A stretch of DNA of 64,000 nucleotides from Azospirillum brasilense (lineage in GTDB: Bacteria; Pseudomonadota; Alphaproteobacteria; Azospirillales; Azospirillaceae), in assembly GCF_022023855.1 (NCBI RefSeq), contig NZ_CP059450.1, positions 1,913,001 through 1,977,000 of the forward strand, read 5' to 3'. Of the stretch, positions 41,176 through 50,115 are shown one piece after another. The first letter of the stretch is position 1. Each line of letters starts with the position of its first letter. Both the position numbers and the translations under genes were made by a program. Below the pieces are notes generated by a model. That model saw only the letters and a program-made list of their open reading frames with translations. It was not told the origin of the DNA and ran no database searches.

Positions 41176-43761
41176 TCAGGCGGCGACCGTGTCGGCCACG
41201 TCCTGGAACTCCTTGATCTGGTCGAAGTTCATGTAGCGGTAGATGTCGCCGGCCTTCTGGTTGACGACGCTCACCTGCTCCAGATACTCGGCCGGGGTCG
41301 GCAGCTTGCCCAGCAGGGCGGCGACGGCCGACAGCTCGGCGGAGCCGAGATAGACGCGGGTGTCGATGCCCAGGCGGTTCGGGAAGTTGCGGGTCGAGGT
41401 CGAGATGGCCGTCGAACCCTTGCGGATCTGCGCCTGGTTGCCCATGCACAGCGAACAGCCCGGCATCTCCATGCGGGCGCCCGACTTGCCGAGAACGCCG
41501 TAATAGCCTTCCTCGGTCAGGATCTGGGCGTCCATCTTGGTCGGCGGGGCGATCCACAGGCGGGTCGGGATGTCGGTCTTCCCGTCCAGGATCTTACCGG
41601 CGGCGCGGAAGTGGCCGATGTTGGTCATGCAGGAGCCGATGAAGACCTCGTCGATCTTGTCGCCGGCAACTTCCGACAGCAGCTTCACGTCGTCCGGGTC
41701 GTTCGGGCAGGCGACGATCGGCTCCTTGACGTCGGCCAGATCGATCTCGATCACCGCGGCGTACTCGGCGTCGGCGTCCGGCTCCAGCAGCGACGGGTTG
41801 GCGATCCAGTCCTCCATCGCCTTGATGCGGCGGCCGAGCGTCCGGGCGTCCTCGTACCCGTTGGCGATCATCCACTTCATCAGGGTGATGTTGGAGCGCA
41901 TGTACTCGATGATCGGCTCCTTGTTGAGCCGGACGGTGCAGGCGGCGGCGGAACGCTCGGCCGAGGCGTCGGACAGCTCGAACGCCTGCTCCACCTTCAG
42001 CTCGGGCAGACCCTCGATCTCCAGGATGCGGCCGGAGAAGATGTTCTTCTTGCCCTTCTTCTCCACCGTCAGCAGGCCCTGGCGGATGGCGTAGAGCGGG
42101 ATCGCGTTGACGAGGTCACGCAGCGTGACGCCCGGCTGCAGAGTGCCCTTGAAGCGGACCAGCACCGATTCCGGCATGTCCAGCGGCATCACGCCGGTGG
42201 CCGCGGCGAAGGCGACGAGGCCCGAGCCGGCGGGGAAGCTGATGCCGATGGGGAAGCGGGTGTGGCTGTCGCCGCCGGTGCCGACGGTGTCGGGCATCAG
42301 CAGGCGGTTCAGCCAGGAGTGGATCACGCCGTCGCCCGGACGCAGGGCGACGCCGCCGCGGGTCGAGATGAAGGTCGGCAGCTCGCGGTGGGTCTTGACG
42401 TCCACCAGCTTCGGATAGGCCGCGGTGTGGCAGAAGGACTGCATGACCAGATCGGCGGAGAAGCCGAGGCAGGCCAGATCCTTCAACTCGTCGCGGGTCA
42501 TCGGGCCGGTGGTGTCCTGCGAGCCGACCGTGGTCATCTTCGGCTCGCAATAGGTGCCCGGACGCACGCCCTGGCCTTCCGGCAGGCCGACCGCACGGCC
42601 GACCATCTTCTGGGCGAGCGTGAAGCCCTTGCCGCTGTCGACTGGGGAGGACGGCAGGCGGAACAGGGTCGACGGGGCGAGGCCCAGCGCCTCACGCGCA
42701 CGGGCGGTCAGGCCGCGGCCGATGATCAGCGGGATGCGGCCGCCGGCGCGCACCTCGTCGAAGATCACGTCGGACTTGACGGTGAACTCGGCGATCACCG
42801 CGCCGTTCTTCAGCGCCTTGCCCTCGTAGGGGCGCAGCTCGACCGTGTCGCCCGTCTCCATCTGCGAGACGTCGAGTTCGATCGGCAGGGCGCCGGCGTC
42901 TTCCATGGTGTTGTAGAAGATCGGGGCGATCTTGGAGCCCAGGCAGACGCCGCCGAAACGCTTGTTCGGGACGTAGGGGATGTCCTCGCCCGTCCACCAC
43001 AGCACGGAGTTGGTGGCCGACTTGCGCGAGGAACCGGTGCCGACCACGTCGCCGACATAGGCGACGAGGTTCCCCCGGGCCTTCAGATCCTCAAGCTGCT
43101 TGATCGGGCCGCGGACGCCGGCTTCCTCCGGCACGATGCCGGGGCGCGGGTTCTTCAGCATGGCCAGGGCGTGCAGCGGGATGTCCGGGCGCGACCAAGC
43201 GTCCGGGGCCGGCGACAGGTCGTCGGTGTTGGTCTCGCCCGACACCTTGAAGATGGTCAGCGTCAGGCTGGCCGGAACCTCGGGGCGCGAGGTGAACCAC
43301 TCGGCGTCGGCCCAGGACTGGATCACCGCCTTGGCGTTGGCGTTGCCCTTGTCGGCCAGCTCCTTGACGTCGTGGAAGTAGTCGAACATCAGCAGCGTGG
43401 TCTTCAGGCCGGCGGCAGCGGCCTCGCCGCACTCGGCGTCGCCCAGCAGGTCGATCAGCGGCTTGATGTTGAAGCCGCCGAGCATCGTGCCCAGCAGCTC
43501 GGTCGCCTTGACCTTGGAGATCAGCGGCGAGGTCTCGTTGCCCTTGGCGAGCGAGGCCAGGAAGGCGGCCTTGACCTTGGCGGCGTCGTCGACGCCCGCC
43601 GGGACGCGGTGCGTGATGAGATCGACCAGGAAGGCTTCCTCGCCCTGCGGCGGGTTCAGGAGAAGGTCGACCAGATCCTCGGTCTGCTTGGCCGAAAGCG
43701 GCAGGGCGGGAATTCCGAGCGCGGCACGCTCAGCGACATGCTGGCGGTAAGCTTCAAGCAC
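41176..43761 (-). CDS. acnB: Aconitate hydratase B
   Basis: An 861-residue protein starting at GTG 43761 with GAGAGGA upstream. The 4Fe-4S cluster cysteines are all present: Cys711 (FIGSCMTNIG), Cys769 and Cys772 (EMPGCSLCMGN), almost exactly the E. coli AcnB positions. It carries the AcnB-specific N-terminal HEAT-like domain (MLEAYRQHVAERAALGIPALP) and swivel domain. It interconverts citrate and isocitrate in the TCA cycle. It is a single gene with a terminator 84 bp after its stop. Confidence 0.98.
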   Translation of the reverse strand: MLEAYRQHVAERAALGIPALPLSAKQTEDLVDLLLNPPQGEEAFLVDLITHRVPAGVDDAAKVKAAFLASLAKGNETSPLISKVKATELLGTMLGGFNIKPLIDLLGDAECGEAAAAGLKTTLLMFDYFHDVKELADKGNANAKAVIQSWADAEWFTSRPEVPASLTLTIFKVSGETNTDDLSPAPDAWSRPDIPLHALAMLKNPRPGIVPEEAGVRGPIKQLEDLKARGNLVAYVGDVVGTGSSRKSATNSVLWWTGEDIPYVPNKRFGGVCLGSKIAPIFYNTMEDAGALPIELDVSQMETGDTVELRPYEGKALKNGAVIAEFTVKSDVIFDEVRAGGRIPLIIGRGLTARAREALGLAPSTLFRLPSSPVDSGKGFTLAQKMVGRAVGLPEGQGVRPGTYCEPKMTTVGSQDTTGPMTRDELKDLACLGFSADLVMQSFCHTAAYPKLVDVKTHRELPTFISTRGGVALRPGDGVIHSWLNRLLMPDTVGTGGDSHTRFPIGISFPAGSGLVAFAAATGVMPLDMPESVLVRFKGTLQPGVTLRDLVNAIPLYAIRQGLLTVEKKGKKNIFSGRILEIEGLPELKVEQAFELSDASAERSAAACTVRLNKEPIIEYMRSNITLMKWMIANGYEDARTLGRRIKAMEDWIANPSLLEPDADAEYAAVIEIDLADVKEPIVACPNDPDDVKLLSEVAGDKIDEVFIGSCMTNIGHFRAAGKILDGKTDIPTRLWIAPPTKMDAQILTEEGYYGVLGKSGARMEMPGCSLCMGNQAQIRKGSTAISTSTRNFPNRLGIDTRVYLGSAELSAVAALLGKLPTPAEYLEQVSVVNQKAGDIYRYMNFDQIKEFQDVADTVAA

Positions 43762-44187
43762 GGTGCGGTCCTCTCATCCAAGGTTGCTCAACAGTCGTCC
43801 GATTCCCCGACCCGGGGGGCGCGCTCGCGGACCCGGCTTTTTGCCCTTGCGGCGTCTTGCCACGCCGCTGGTCCTACCATTCCGGAAGGAACTTCCGCGG
43901 AACGGAGATGTCTTACGTCGCGGCCTTGGGAGTCGTCAAGTCAACGCTCCGCCTGCGACACGTTTTCAGGCGCCGGCCATAGAAGTGGTATTACAACTTG
44001 CTCCCGCCGGCCCTGTGGAGGGGCGGCGATTTCCTGAATTCCTCATGGTCTTTGCAATGAACGCCCCGGTGGGGTTTCTGCGCGGACCGCCGCATCACCA
44101 TGGCTAACCCGCTGGTGAAGAGGTTGATGGTGAACAATTGGGCATGTAGGGTGTTCTGGCCGGCATCCACGGCACCGCGCAGGCTCC
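43762..44187. other. Gene-free region upstream of acnB
   Basis: 426 bp between the divergent acnB and DUF2491 genes. It must hold both promoters. I see a TTCCGGAA dyad and further TTCCG/CGGAA inverted bits near 43880-43900 but cannot assign them to a known regulator. There is no RNA gene or repeat. Confidence 0.4.
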
Positions 44188-45912
44188 ATGCCCCCAGGCC
44201 CCATGTCCTCTGGCCCCAATCCCACTGGTACAAAGCCCGTTCGGAATCGGATCGCCGCCCGGTTCCTGAGCGTTGTTTTGGCGCTGGCGCCGCTGCAACC
44301 GCTGCCCGCCGCCGTCCCCGCGACGGTGCCCGCCGGGCTGGCCGCTGCCACCGCCGCGCTGCTCTGGCCGCAGGCGGCGGAGGCGCGGGCCGGTGGGGGC
44401 CGAAGCTCCAGCGGGGGATACAGCCGTCCGGCCGTCCGCACCCCGTCCTTCTCCACCCGCTCCGCTCCGTCGCGCGCGCCGTCCACCGGCAGCAGCGGCT
44501 ACAGCCGTCCCCAGAGCGGGCCGTCCTTGGGCTTTCCCGGCGGGGCGCCGTCCGGCGGTGGCGATCTGGGCGTGTCGCGGCGGTCGAGCGGCGAGGCGCT
44601 GGACCGCTACCGGGCGCAGCAGCAACAGCAACAGCGTGAGCGCACCCCGCCGGTCGCCGCGCCACCGCCCCGCTCCGGATCCGGGTCCGCTTCCGGGTCG
44701 GGCTGGGGCGGGGGAGGGGGCTGGCAGGGCGGTGGGGCCGGCTGGGGGCAGCGGCGCACCGGCGGCTATGGGCCGGGCGGATGGTACGGCGGCTGGCGCC
44801 CGCCGGGCTGGGCCTATGGCAGCCGTCCCAGCTTCGGCCTGTGGAACGGACTGTTCCTGTGGTTCCTGCTCGATAACCTGTCGCGTCCCGGCTACGCCGA
44901 CTGGTTCCACAACCACCAGGGCGACCCCGGCTACGCGGAATGGCGCACGGAGGCGGAGCGGCGCGCGCAGGACGATCCCGACCTGCGCCGCCGCCTGGAC
45001 GATCTCGACACCCGCCTGCGCGCGCAGGAGGACCGGCCGCGCGACCCCGGCTACCTGCCGCCCGACATTCCGCGCGACGTCGCGCAGGCCGCGCCGGAGA
45101 CACCGTCGTCCCCGGCCCAGTCCGATGGGGGCTCCGGGGGCGGCATGGGCACCCTGCTCCTTCTGATTCTGCTCGTCGGGGGGATGGTGGTGGCCGTGAC
45201 CGTCCTGCGCCGTCGCTCGTCGGGCTCCCGCTCCGGAGGTTCCGCCATGACCCGTTCTCCCTGGAGCACTGCCGCCGGCATCGTCAAGGCCAAGGCCACC
45301 GGCGCGTCCTACGAACCGTCGCTGTTCCGCGTCGGCATGACGCTGACGCCCGATCCCACGCCCTTCCTGCTGGGTGGCGGCGCGATCAAGGCCGCGGCGC
45401 CGGAGGGGGCTGGCGCGATGGTCAGCGTGGAGGCCGTGGGCACGTTGACGGGTGGCGGCGTGACTTTGCACCGGCTCTATCTTCCGGGCGGGAGCGGCTT
45501 CTACCAGCTTCATCTGGGAGCCGGGGGAGCGCCGGACGAATGCCGCTGGTTCTCAGTGCTGGACGAGGTGCACCCCACCGACAACGACGAATGGGGCTTC
45601 TGGCTGGACCCTGCCGACGGGATGATCGGCTACCCGCAGTTCCAGACCAAGGACGGCAAGCTGTACGGGCGGCTGTGGTCACCCGGCGCGTCCCGCATCG
45701 CCCCCATCACCTTCGACGAGAGGCTGACCGACCACCGCGGCAGCCGCACCCGCCGCCTGACCGCCATGCTCTACGCGGCTCCCACCGGCGCCGCCGACCC
45801 CGCGCCGCGGACCGAGTATGTGCTGGTCGCGGCGGTGGAGGACGGCGGCGAGGCGTGGGTGGAGGTCCGCGCCGGCATCGACGTCAACCCTGCCTCGCTA
45901 TCCCTTTCCTGA
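44188..45912 (+). CDS. DUF2491 (YjfK-like) protein with long N-terminal extension
   Basis: A 574-residue protein. Residues about 350-574 are a DUF2491/YjfK-like domain (YEPSLFRVGMTLTPDPTPFLL, GFYQLHLGAGGAPDECRWFSVLDE, NDEWGFWLDPADGMIGY). E. coli YjfK is only about 220 residues long. Here the front carries a signal-like hydrophobic segment (about 23-66), Ser/Gly/Gln-rich low-complexity sequence, a DLRRRLDDLDTRLRAQED helix and a membrane span at about 316-336. It is the first gene of a three-gene run with DUF350 and PspA-like genes, matching yjfK-yjfL-yjfJ. Confidence 0.8.
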   Translation: MPPGPMSSGPNPTGTKPVRNRIAARFLSVVLALAPLQPLPAAVPATVPAGLAAATAALLWPQAAEARAGGGRSSSGGYSRPAVRTPSFSTRSAPSRAPSTGSSGYSRPQSGPSLGFPGGAPSGGGDLGVSRRSSGEALDRYRAQQQQQQRERTPPVAAPPPRSGSGSASGSGWGGGGGWQGGGAGWGQRRTGGYGPGGWYGGWRPPGWAYGSRPSFGLWNGLFLWFLLDNLSRPGYADWFHNHQGDPGYAEWRTEAERRAQDDPDLRRRLDDLDTRLRAQEDRPRDPGYLPPDIPRDVAQAAPETPSSPAQSDGGSGGGMGTLLLLILLVGGMVVAVTVLRRRSSGSRSGGSAMTRSPWSTAAGIVKAKATGASYEPSLFRVGMTLTPDPTPFLLGGGAIKAAAPEGAGAMVSVEAVGTLTGGGVTLHRLYLPGGSGFYQLHLGAGGAPDECRWFSVLDEVHPTDNDEWGFWLDPADGMIGYPQFQTKDGKLYGRLWSPGASRIAPITFDERLTDHRGSRTRRLTAMLYAAPTGAADPAPRTEYVLVAAVEDGGEAWVEVRAGIDVNPASLSLS

Positions 45913-45964
45913 CGCCCTTCCCAGCGTTTCCCGCCCGATCCCGCCAGCCCGTATGGAAGACACC

Positions 45965-46390
45965 ATGGACACCAGCGTCGCGCAAATCCTGCAGGGCCTC
46001 GAATCCGGCCTGCCGCTGCTGCTTCTGCATTTCGGAGCGACCCTGGCTCTGTTCCTGATCGGGGTGGCCGTCTACGTCGCGGTCACGCCGCTGCACGAGC
46101 GTGAGTTGCTTGCGAGCGGCAACCAGGCCGCCGGCGTTGTGCTGGGCGGCACGATGGTGGCGCTGGCGATCCCGCTGGCGGCGACGCTGGCGACCAGCCT
46201 CGTCCTGGTGGACATCGTGATTTGGGGGGCGGTTGCCCTGGTGCTGCAGTTGATTACCTTCCTGATCGCCATCTGGCTGTTCCGCGACCTGCGCCCGATG
46301 ATCGAATCCGGCAACGTCGCGGCGGGCACGGCGCTGGCCGGACTCCAGATCGCCATCGCGCTGCTGAACGCCGGAGCCATGGCGGGCTGA
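45965..46390 (+). CDS. DUF350 (YjfL-like) membrane protein
   Basis: A 141-residue protein with four membrane spans in two DUF350 repeats (GATLALFLIGVAVYVAVTP and GGTMVALAIPLAATLATSLV, then LVDIVIWGAVALVLQLITFLIA). GGAAGA precedes ATG 45965; ATG 45953 is an alternative without a ribosome site. It sits between the DUF2491 and PspA-like genes, 52 and 45 bp away. Function unknown; the conserved gene trio suggests a membrane-stress complex. Confidence 0.85.
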   Translation: MDTSVAQILQGLESGLPLLLLHFGATLALFLIGVAVYVAVTPLHERELLASGNQAAGVVLGGTMVALAIPLAATLATSLVLVDIVIWGAVALVLQLITFLIAIWLFRDLRPMIESGNVAAGTALAGLQIAIALLNAGAMAG

Positions 46391-46435
46391 AGACCCGCCC
46401 AGACAGACCCGCCGAAACAGAGAGGAACCGCAACC

Positions 46436-47206
46436 ATGATCTCGTTCATCCGCAACCTCGTCGGGGTGAAGACCGATCAGGCCGTCCAGTCGGCGGTGGA
46501 AGCCCTGGTGCGCTGGGACCCCAAGGCCGCGACGGAGGCCGAACTGCGCACGATGGAAGAGCATCTGGACAGCCTCGGCCTTCAGGTCGCACAGGCCCGC
46601 GCCGCTTACGAGAAGGAGCAGAAGGAGGCCGAGGCCATCCTTCAACTCTCCCGCCAGCGCATGGCCGCCGCCGAGCATCTGCAGCGCCAGATGGAGGCGG
46701 AAGCCGACGCCGGTCGCAAGGCCCAGCTCGAAAAGAGCCTGGAAACGCTGGTGGGGATGCTGGAGCAGATGGCTCCGGACATTGATCGGGAGGAGCAGGA
46801 CGCCGTGGACGCGCGCGAGTTCCTGACCATGCTGGAAACGACCTACGCCGAGGCCGGCGGCAAGCTGAAGGCCGCCCGCAGCGCGTTGCAGCGGGCCGAA
46901 CGGGACATGGGTCGCGCCGCCCAGCAGCGCGACATGGCCGAGCAGCGGGCGGAGGCGGCCCGGCAGGCGGCGGGGCTGAGCGGCGCCACCTCCAGCCTCG
47001 GCACGGCGCTGAAGGCGATGCAGGACGCGGCGGCCCGCGACCTTGCCCAGGCGGAGGCGTCCAGCGCCAAGGCCCGCCTGCTCAAGCCGTCCAAACCGGA
47101 AGAGGATGACCCCAACATCAAGGCGGCGCTTGATGCCGCCACCGGAGCGAAGCCGGTGCCGAGCACCCTCTCCGACCGTCTGGCCTCCCTGAAAGGCCGG
47201 CATTGA
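46436..47206 (+). CDS. PspA/IM30-family protein (YjfJ-like)
   Basis: A 256-residue, almost wholly coiled-coil protein (residues about 35-205), starting MISFIRNLVGVKTDQ with an amphipathic N-terminal helix like those that let PspA/Vipp1 bind membranes. It has the long heptad segments and a disordered acidic C-terminus (KPSKPEEDDPNIKA). PspA-type proteins coat damaged inner membranes. It is the last gene of the DUF2491-DUF350-PspA run, equivalent to yjfK-yjfL-yjfJ. GAGAGGAAC precedes the ATG. Confidence 0.85.
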   Translation: MISFIRNLVGVKTDQAVQSAVEALVRWDPKAATEAELRTMEEHLDSLGLQVAQARAAYEKEQKEAEAILQLSRQRMAAAEHLQRQMEAEADAGRKAQLEKSLETLVGMLEQMAPDIDREEQDAVDAREFLTMLETTYAEAGGKLKAARSALQRAERDMGRAAQQRDMAEQRAEAARQAAGLSGATSSLGTALKAMQDAAARDLAQAEASSAKARLLKPSKPEEDDPNIKAALDAATGAKPVPSTLSDRLASLKGRH

Positions 47207-47216
47207 GGAATGAATA

Positions 47217-47261
47217 GGATCATCCTATCGGTGAGATAGGATGATCCGTATCGATCCTATC
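47217..47261. promoter_or_regulatory. Triple GATAGGAT/ATCCTATC boxes in a perfect inverted repeat
   Basis: GGATCATCCTATC (47217-47229) and GATAGGATGATCC (47235-47247) form a perfect 13-bp inverted repeat with a 5-base loop, and ATCCTATC recurs at 47254-47261. Without a T-run it looks more like an operator than a terminator. It is 54 bp before a 55-residue gene. Confidence 0.5.
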
Positions 47262-47314
47262 GAAGTTCTCCGCCATGATGCGAGCGGTGAAAGTCTGCTC
47301 GGTGGAGGACGACC

Positions 47315-47482
47315 ATGCGCAGGTCCATGGCGGAGCTGTTGAACGAACTGGAACGGCACGGCGTGCGGCTGCTGCCGGGCGGGCGTCTGCTGGTGCCGGG
47401 CGACGTTCCGGCGCCGCTGCTGATGCGCGCCCACCGCAACCGCCGCGCCCTCAGCGCCGCTTTGGCGCCGCCGCGCGGTTGA
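47315..47482 (+). CDS. 55-residue protein resembling a TubC_N docking domain
   Basis: ATG 47315 has GGAGG about seven bases upstream. The sequence (MAELLNELERHGVRLLPGGR, then LLVPGDVPAPLLMRAH and a final basic helix) follows the helix-strand-strand-helix pattern of TubC N-terminal docking domains, which normally tether megasynthase subunits. Stand-alone copies occur in other bacteria with unknown roles; there is no NRPS/PKS gene here. The 112-bp gap after it shows nothing. Confidence 0.5.
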   Translation: MRRSMAELLNELERHGVRLLPGGRLLVPGDVPAPLLMRAHRNRRALSAALAPPRG

Positions 47483-47594
47483 CGACGCACTTGACCCCAA
47501 ACCGCGGGGCGTTGTTCCTGCGCGGACGGCGCCCCACGTCAATGCAACGCCCCCGATGTTCCGGGCGATCCCGTGCCCTACCAGGAGACCCTGT

Positions 47595-48854
47595 GTGACG
47601 ATCCAACTGACCACCCTCGCCAACGGATTCCGCGTGCTGACGGACCACCTGCCGCATCTCGGCACGGTGACCAGCGGCGTCTGGGTCGGCGTCGGGGCGC
47701 GCAACGAACGGCCGGCGGTGAACGGCATCGCCCATTTCCTGGAGCACATGATCTTCAAGGGAACGGAAAGCCGCGACGCGCTGGGCATCGCGCTGGAGAT
47801 CGAGAACCGCGGCGGCGAGTTCAACGCCTACACGGACTACGACGTCACCGCCTATTACACGCAGATGGCCGCCAAGCACGTCGACATCTCCTGCGAGATC
47901 ATCGGCGACATCGTCCTGAACTCCGTCTTCCCGGAAGAGGAGGTTGAGAAGGAGCGCGGCGTTGTCATCCAGGAGATCGGCCGCTACGCTGACGAGCCGG
48001 AGGATGTGGTCTACGAGGCGCTGCGCCGCACCGCCTTCGACGGGCAGGCGCTGGGCCGCCCGATCCTCGGCCCCAAGGAGAACGTCGCGGGTTTCGGGCG
48101 GGAGCACCTGTTCGACTATGTGTCCCATTACGATCCGCGCCGCATGGTCTATGTGGTGTCCGGCAACGTTGATCACGGCACCGTGGTGCGCCGGGCGGAG
48201 GCGCTGTTCGGTCATCTGACCGCCAAGGACGATCCGTTCCAGGAGACGGTCGTCAACAAGGGCGGTGCGGCGCTGCTGAAGCGCGACGCCGAACAGGTGC
48301 ATTTCATGGCGGCCTTCCCCGGTGTCGGCACCGAGGATTCGGCGAGCTACGCGCTGCGCCACCTCGCCAACATCCTGGGCGGCGGCATGACCTCGCGCCT
48401 GTTCCAGGAGATCCGGGAGAAGCGCGGGCTGGTCTATTCGGTCTACGCCGCGCCCATTCAGTATGCGGACGGCGGGGCGCTCAGCTTCTACGCCGGCACC
48501 GGGCCGGAGGAGGTGGCCGAACTGGTGCCGGTCTTCTTCGAGGAACTGCGCAAGGCCCGCGACGGCGTGACCGCGGTGGAATTGGAGCGGTCGAAGGAGC
48601 AGATGCGTTTCTCGGTGGGCAAATCGCTGGAATCGACGATGCGCCGCGCCGACCGCTTCGCCCGCACCCTGCTGCGCACCGGCGAGGTGCGGACCATCGA
48701 GCAGATCTTCGAGCGCATCGACGCTGTGACGCCGGAGGATGTGGCGGCGGCGGCCAACCGCGTTTTCGCCGGCCCGATGGCGGTGTCCGCGGTCGGCAAG
48801 CTGGACCATCTGCCATCCTACGAGGACATGCAGGGGATGCTGAAGGCGGCGTAA
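47595..48854 (+). CDS. M16 (mitochondrial-processing-peptidase-like) zinc protease
   Basis: A 419-residue protein; GTG 47595 has AGGAG eight bases upstream. The inverted zinc motif HxxEH is at His47-Glu50-His51 (AHFLEHMIFKGTE), with the third ligand Glu127 exactly 76 residues on, as in MPP-beta. The second, inactive-half features are also present (GGGMTSRLFQEIREKRGLVYSV). It is a cytoplasmic peptidase of the M16B type with no signal peptide. In alphaproteobacteria this single-chain form is the relative of the mitochondrial enzyme. Confidence 0.95.
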   Translation: MTIQLTTLANGFRVLTDHLPHLGTVTSGVWVGVGARNERPAVNGIAHFLEHMIFKGTESRDALGIALEIENRGGEFNAYTDYDVTAYYTQMAAKHVDISCEIIGDIVLNSVFPEEEVEKERGVVIQEIGRYADEPEDVVYEALRRTAFDGQALGRPILGPKENVAGFGREHLFDYVSHYDPRRMVYVVSGNVDHGTVVRRAEALFGHLTAKDDPFQETVVNKGGAALLKRDAEQVHFMAAFPGVGTEDSASYALRHLANILGGGMTSRLFQEIREKRGLVYSVYAAPIQYADGGALSFYAGTGPEEVAELVPVFFEELRKARDGVTAVELERSKEQMRFSVGKSLESTMRRADRFARTLLRTGEVRTIEQIFERIDAVTPEDVAAAANRVFAGPMAVSAVGKLDHLPSYEDMQGMLKAA

Positions 48855-48873
48855 GGTTGTTGCTTTGCGACGC

Positions 48874-48988
48874 TTGCCCCCTCCCTAACCCTCCCCCGCT
48901 GACGCAGGGGAGGGGATTCGGTCCCTCTCCTGCGAAGCGAAGGAGGGAAGGGGCCCACGCGCAGCGTGGGAAGGATGGGGGCAAGACG
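48874..48988. repeat. Dispersed GC-rich intergenic repeat
   Basis: Repeat with terminal inverted ends (CTTGCCCCC...GGGGGCAAG) and inner hairpins. The segment 48929-48984 (CCCTCTCCTGCGAAGCGAAG..., then CCCACG...CGTGGGA) is the same element as 53693-53750. It separates the convergent M16 protease and DUF2125 genes. Confidence 0.7.
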
Positions 48989-48993
48989 TCGCC

Positions 48994-50016
48994 CTACCAG
49001 ACCACCGCCGGCAGCGCCGCGACCTTCAGCGGACCGAGGAACAGCCCGCGGTTCTGCAGGGTGACCGGGGCGGTCAGCACCGGCTCGCCGTTCGGCCCGG
49101 TGGGGCGGGCCAGCAGGCCCAGCATGGTGCGGGCCATCGCCAGCTCCTTGGGCCGGAACATCCCCTGGAGCGCGTCCAGCACCGCCTGATAACCGCGCAC
49201 CTCCGCCGTCAGCGCGGCCTGCGGCTGCAAGGCGGCATCCAGCGCCAGCGTCCCGTTCATCGCCAGCTTCAGCGGTCCCCAATCCACATTCAGCCCGTCG
49301 ATCTGGAGCGTGCCGCCGTCGCGGCTCCAGGCCGACAGGCTGGCCGGCTCCGGCTTCGGTGGCTGGCCGAGGACGCGCGCGGTCAGCAGGAGCCGCTGAA
49401 CCTCGCGGCCCAGCGAGTCCGGCGCGCCCTCGGGCAGGGTGGCGCCGCGGGCTTCCAGCGTGACGGACAGGCCGGTGTCGCTGTGGCTGGCCGGTGGTGC
49501 GGCGGGCTGGCTGGCGGTCAGGTCCAGGGCGGCGATGGGAACGGGCAGGGCCTCGGGCTGCGCCACGAGGTTGGTGAAGGCGAGCCGCGCCTCGACCGGC
49601 TGGCCGGTCAGGGTGAGGCCGACATGACCCCGGCCGCCGTCGCGGGCGATGAGTGTGAAGGGCGGCTGGCTGGGCTGCACCACCGTCACCCGCTGCTCGC
49701 CGGGCAGCGACAGGGCGATGCGCGTGTGGTTCCAGGGCGGCGCCTCCGCCACCAACCGGGCGCCCCGCCATTCCACGTCGCGGGTGGCGAGGTGCGGCGC
49801 CTCCAGCGCGGCGCGGATGGTGAAGGGATAGCCGCCGACACTCAGCCCGCCATGGGCCACCACGGTGCCCGCCGTCCGCTGCTCGTCCATCCAGGCAAGC
49901 ACGCCGCGCTCCACCGCCGCTGCGGCCTGCCACCACCACACCGAGTAGGCGCCGGCGAGCAGGGCCAGGGCGAGAACGGCGAAGCCCAAGATCTTCCGAA
50001 CGCGCATCTGTGGCAT
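48994..50016 (-). CDS. DUF2125 membrane-anchored protein
   Basis: A 340-residue protein with one N-terminal membrane helix (residues 10-30, ILGFAVLALALLAGAYSVWWW) followed by a periplasmic beta-rich region (GGLSVGGYPFTIRAALEAP, WNHTRIALSLPGEQRV, DGLNVDWGPLKLAMNGTLAL). This is the DUF2125 layout, common in alphaproteobacteria and of unknown function; the repeated amphipathic strands resemble envelope lipid-handling AsmA-like folds (inference). It is divergent from the chaC-like gene. Confidence 0.8.
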   Translation of the reverse strand: MPQMRVRKILGFAVLALALLAGAYSVWWWQAAAAVERGVLAWMDEQRTAGTVVAHGGLSVGGYPFTIRAALEAPHLATRDVEWRGARLVAEAPPWNHTRIALSLPGEQRVTVVQPSQPPFTLIARDGGRGHVGLTLTGQPVEARLAFTNLVAQPEALPVPIAALDLTASQPAAPPASHSDTGLSVTLEARGATLPEGAPDSLGREVQRLLLTARVLGQPPKPEPASLSAWSRDGGTLQIDGLNVDWGPLKLAMNGTLALDAALQPQAALTAEVRGYQAVLDALQGMFRPKELAMARTMLGLLARPTGPNGEPVLTAPVTLQNRGLFLGPLKVAALPAVVW

Positions 50017-50115
50017 TTCCGTTTTGTGGCACCCACCTTATAGCGGGCGGCCAGGGGCCGTGCTAGCATTCACCGTGTCGCCACCAGTCGGCGCACGCTG
50101 CATTACTTAAGGGTC

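Noticed and set aside
38800..44037. A 1745-codon open frame on the plus strand
   Set aside because: It runs antisense to the MFS exporter and acnB, both clear genes. Its composition is low-complexity Arg/Gly/Gln/His, as expected for the opposite strand of GC-rich coding DNA.
47315..47482. An NRPS/PKS cluster marker
   Set aside because: The TubC_N-like pattern alone is not enough; no megasynthase, carrier-protein or phosphopantetheinyl-transferase gene is in the window.
48874..48988. CRISPR-like array
   Set aside because: Repeats are imperfect, not evenly spaced and form hairpins; no spacers or cas genes. It fits a dispersed intergenic repeat.
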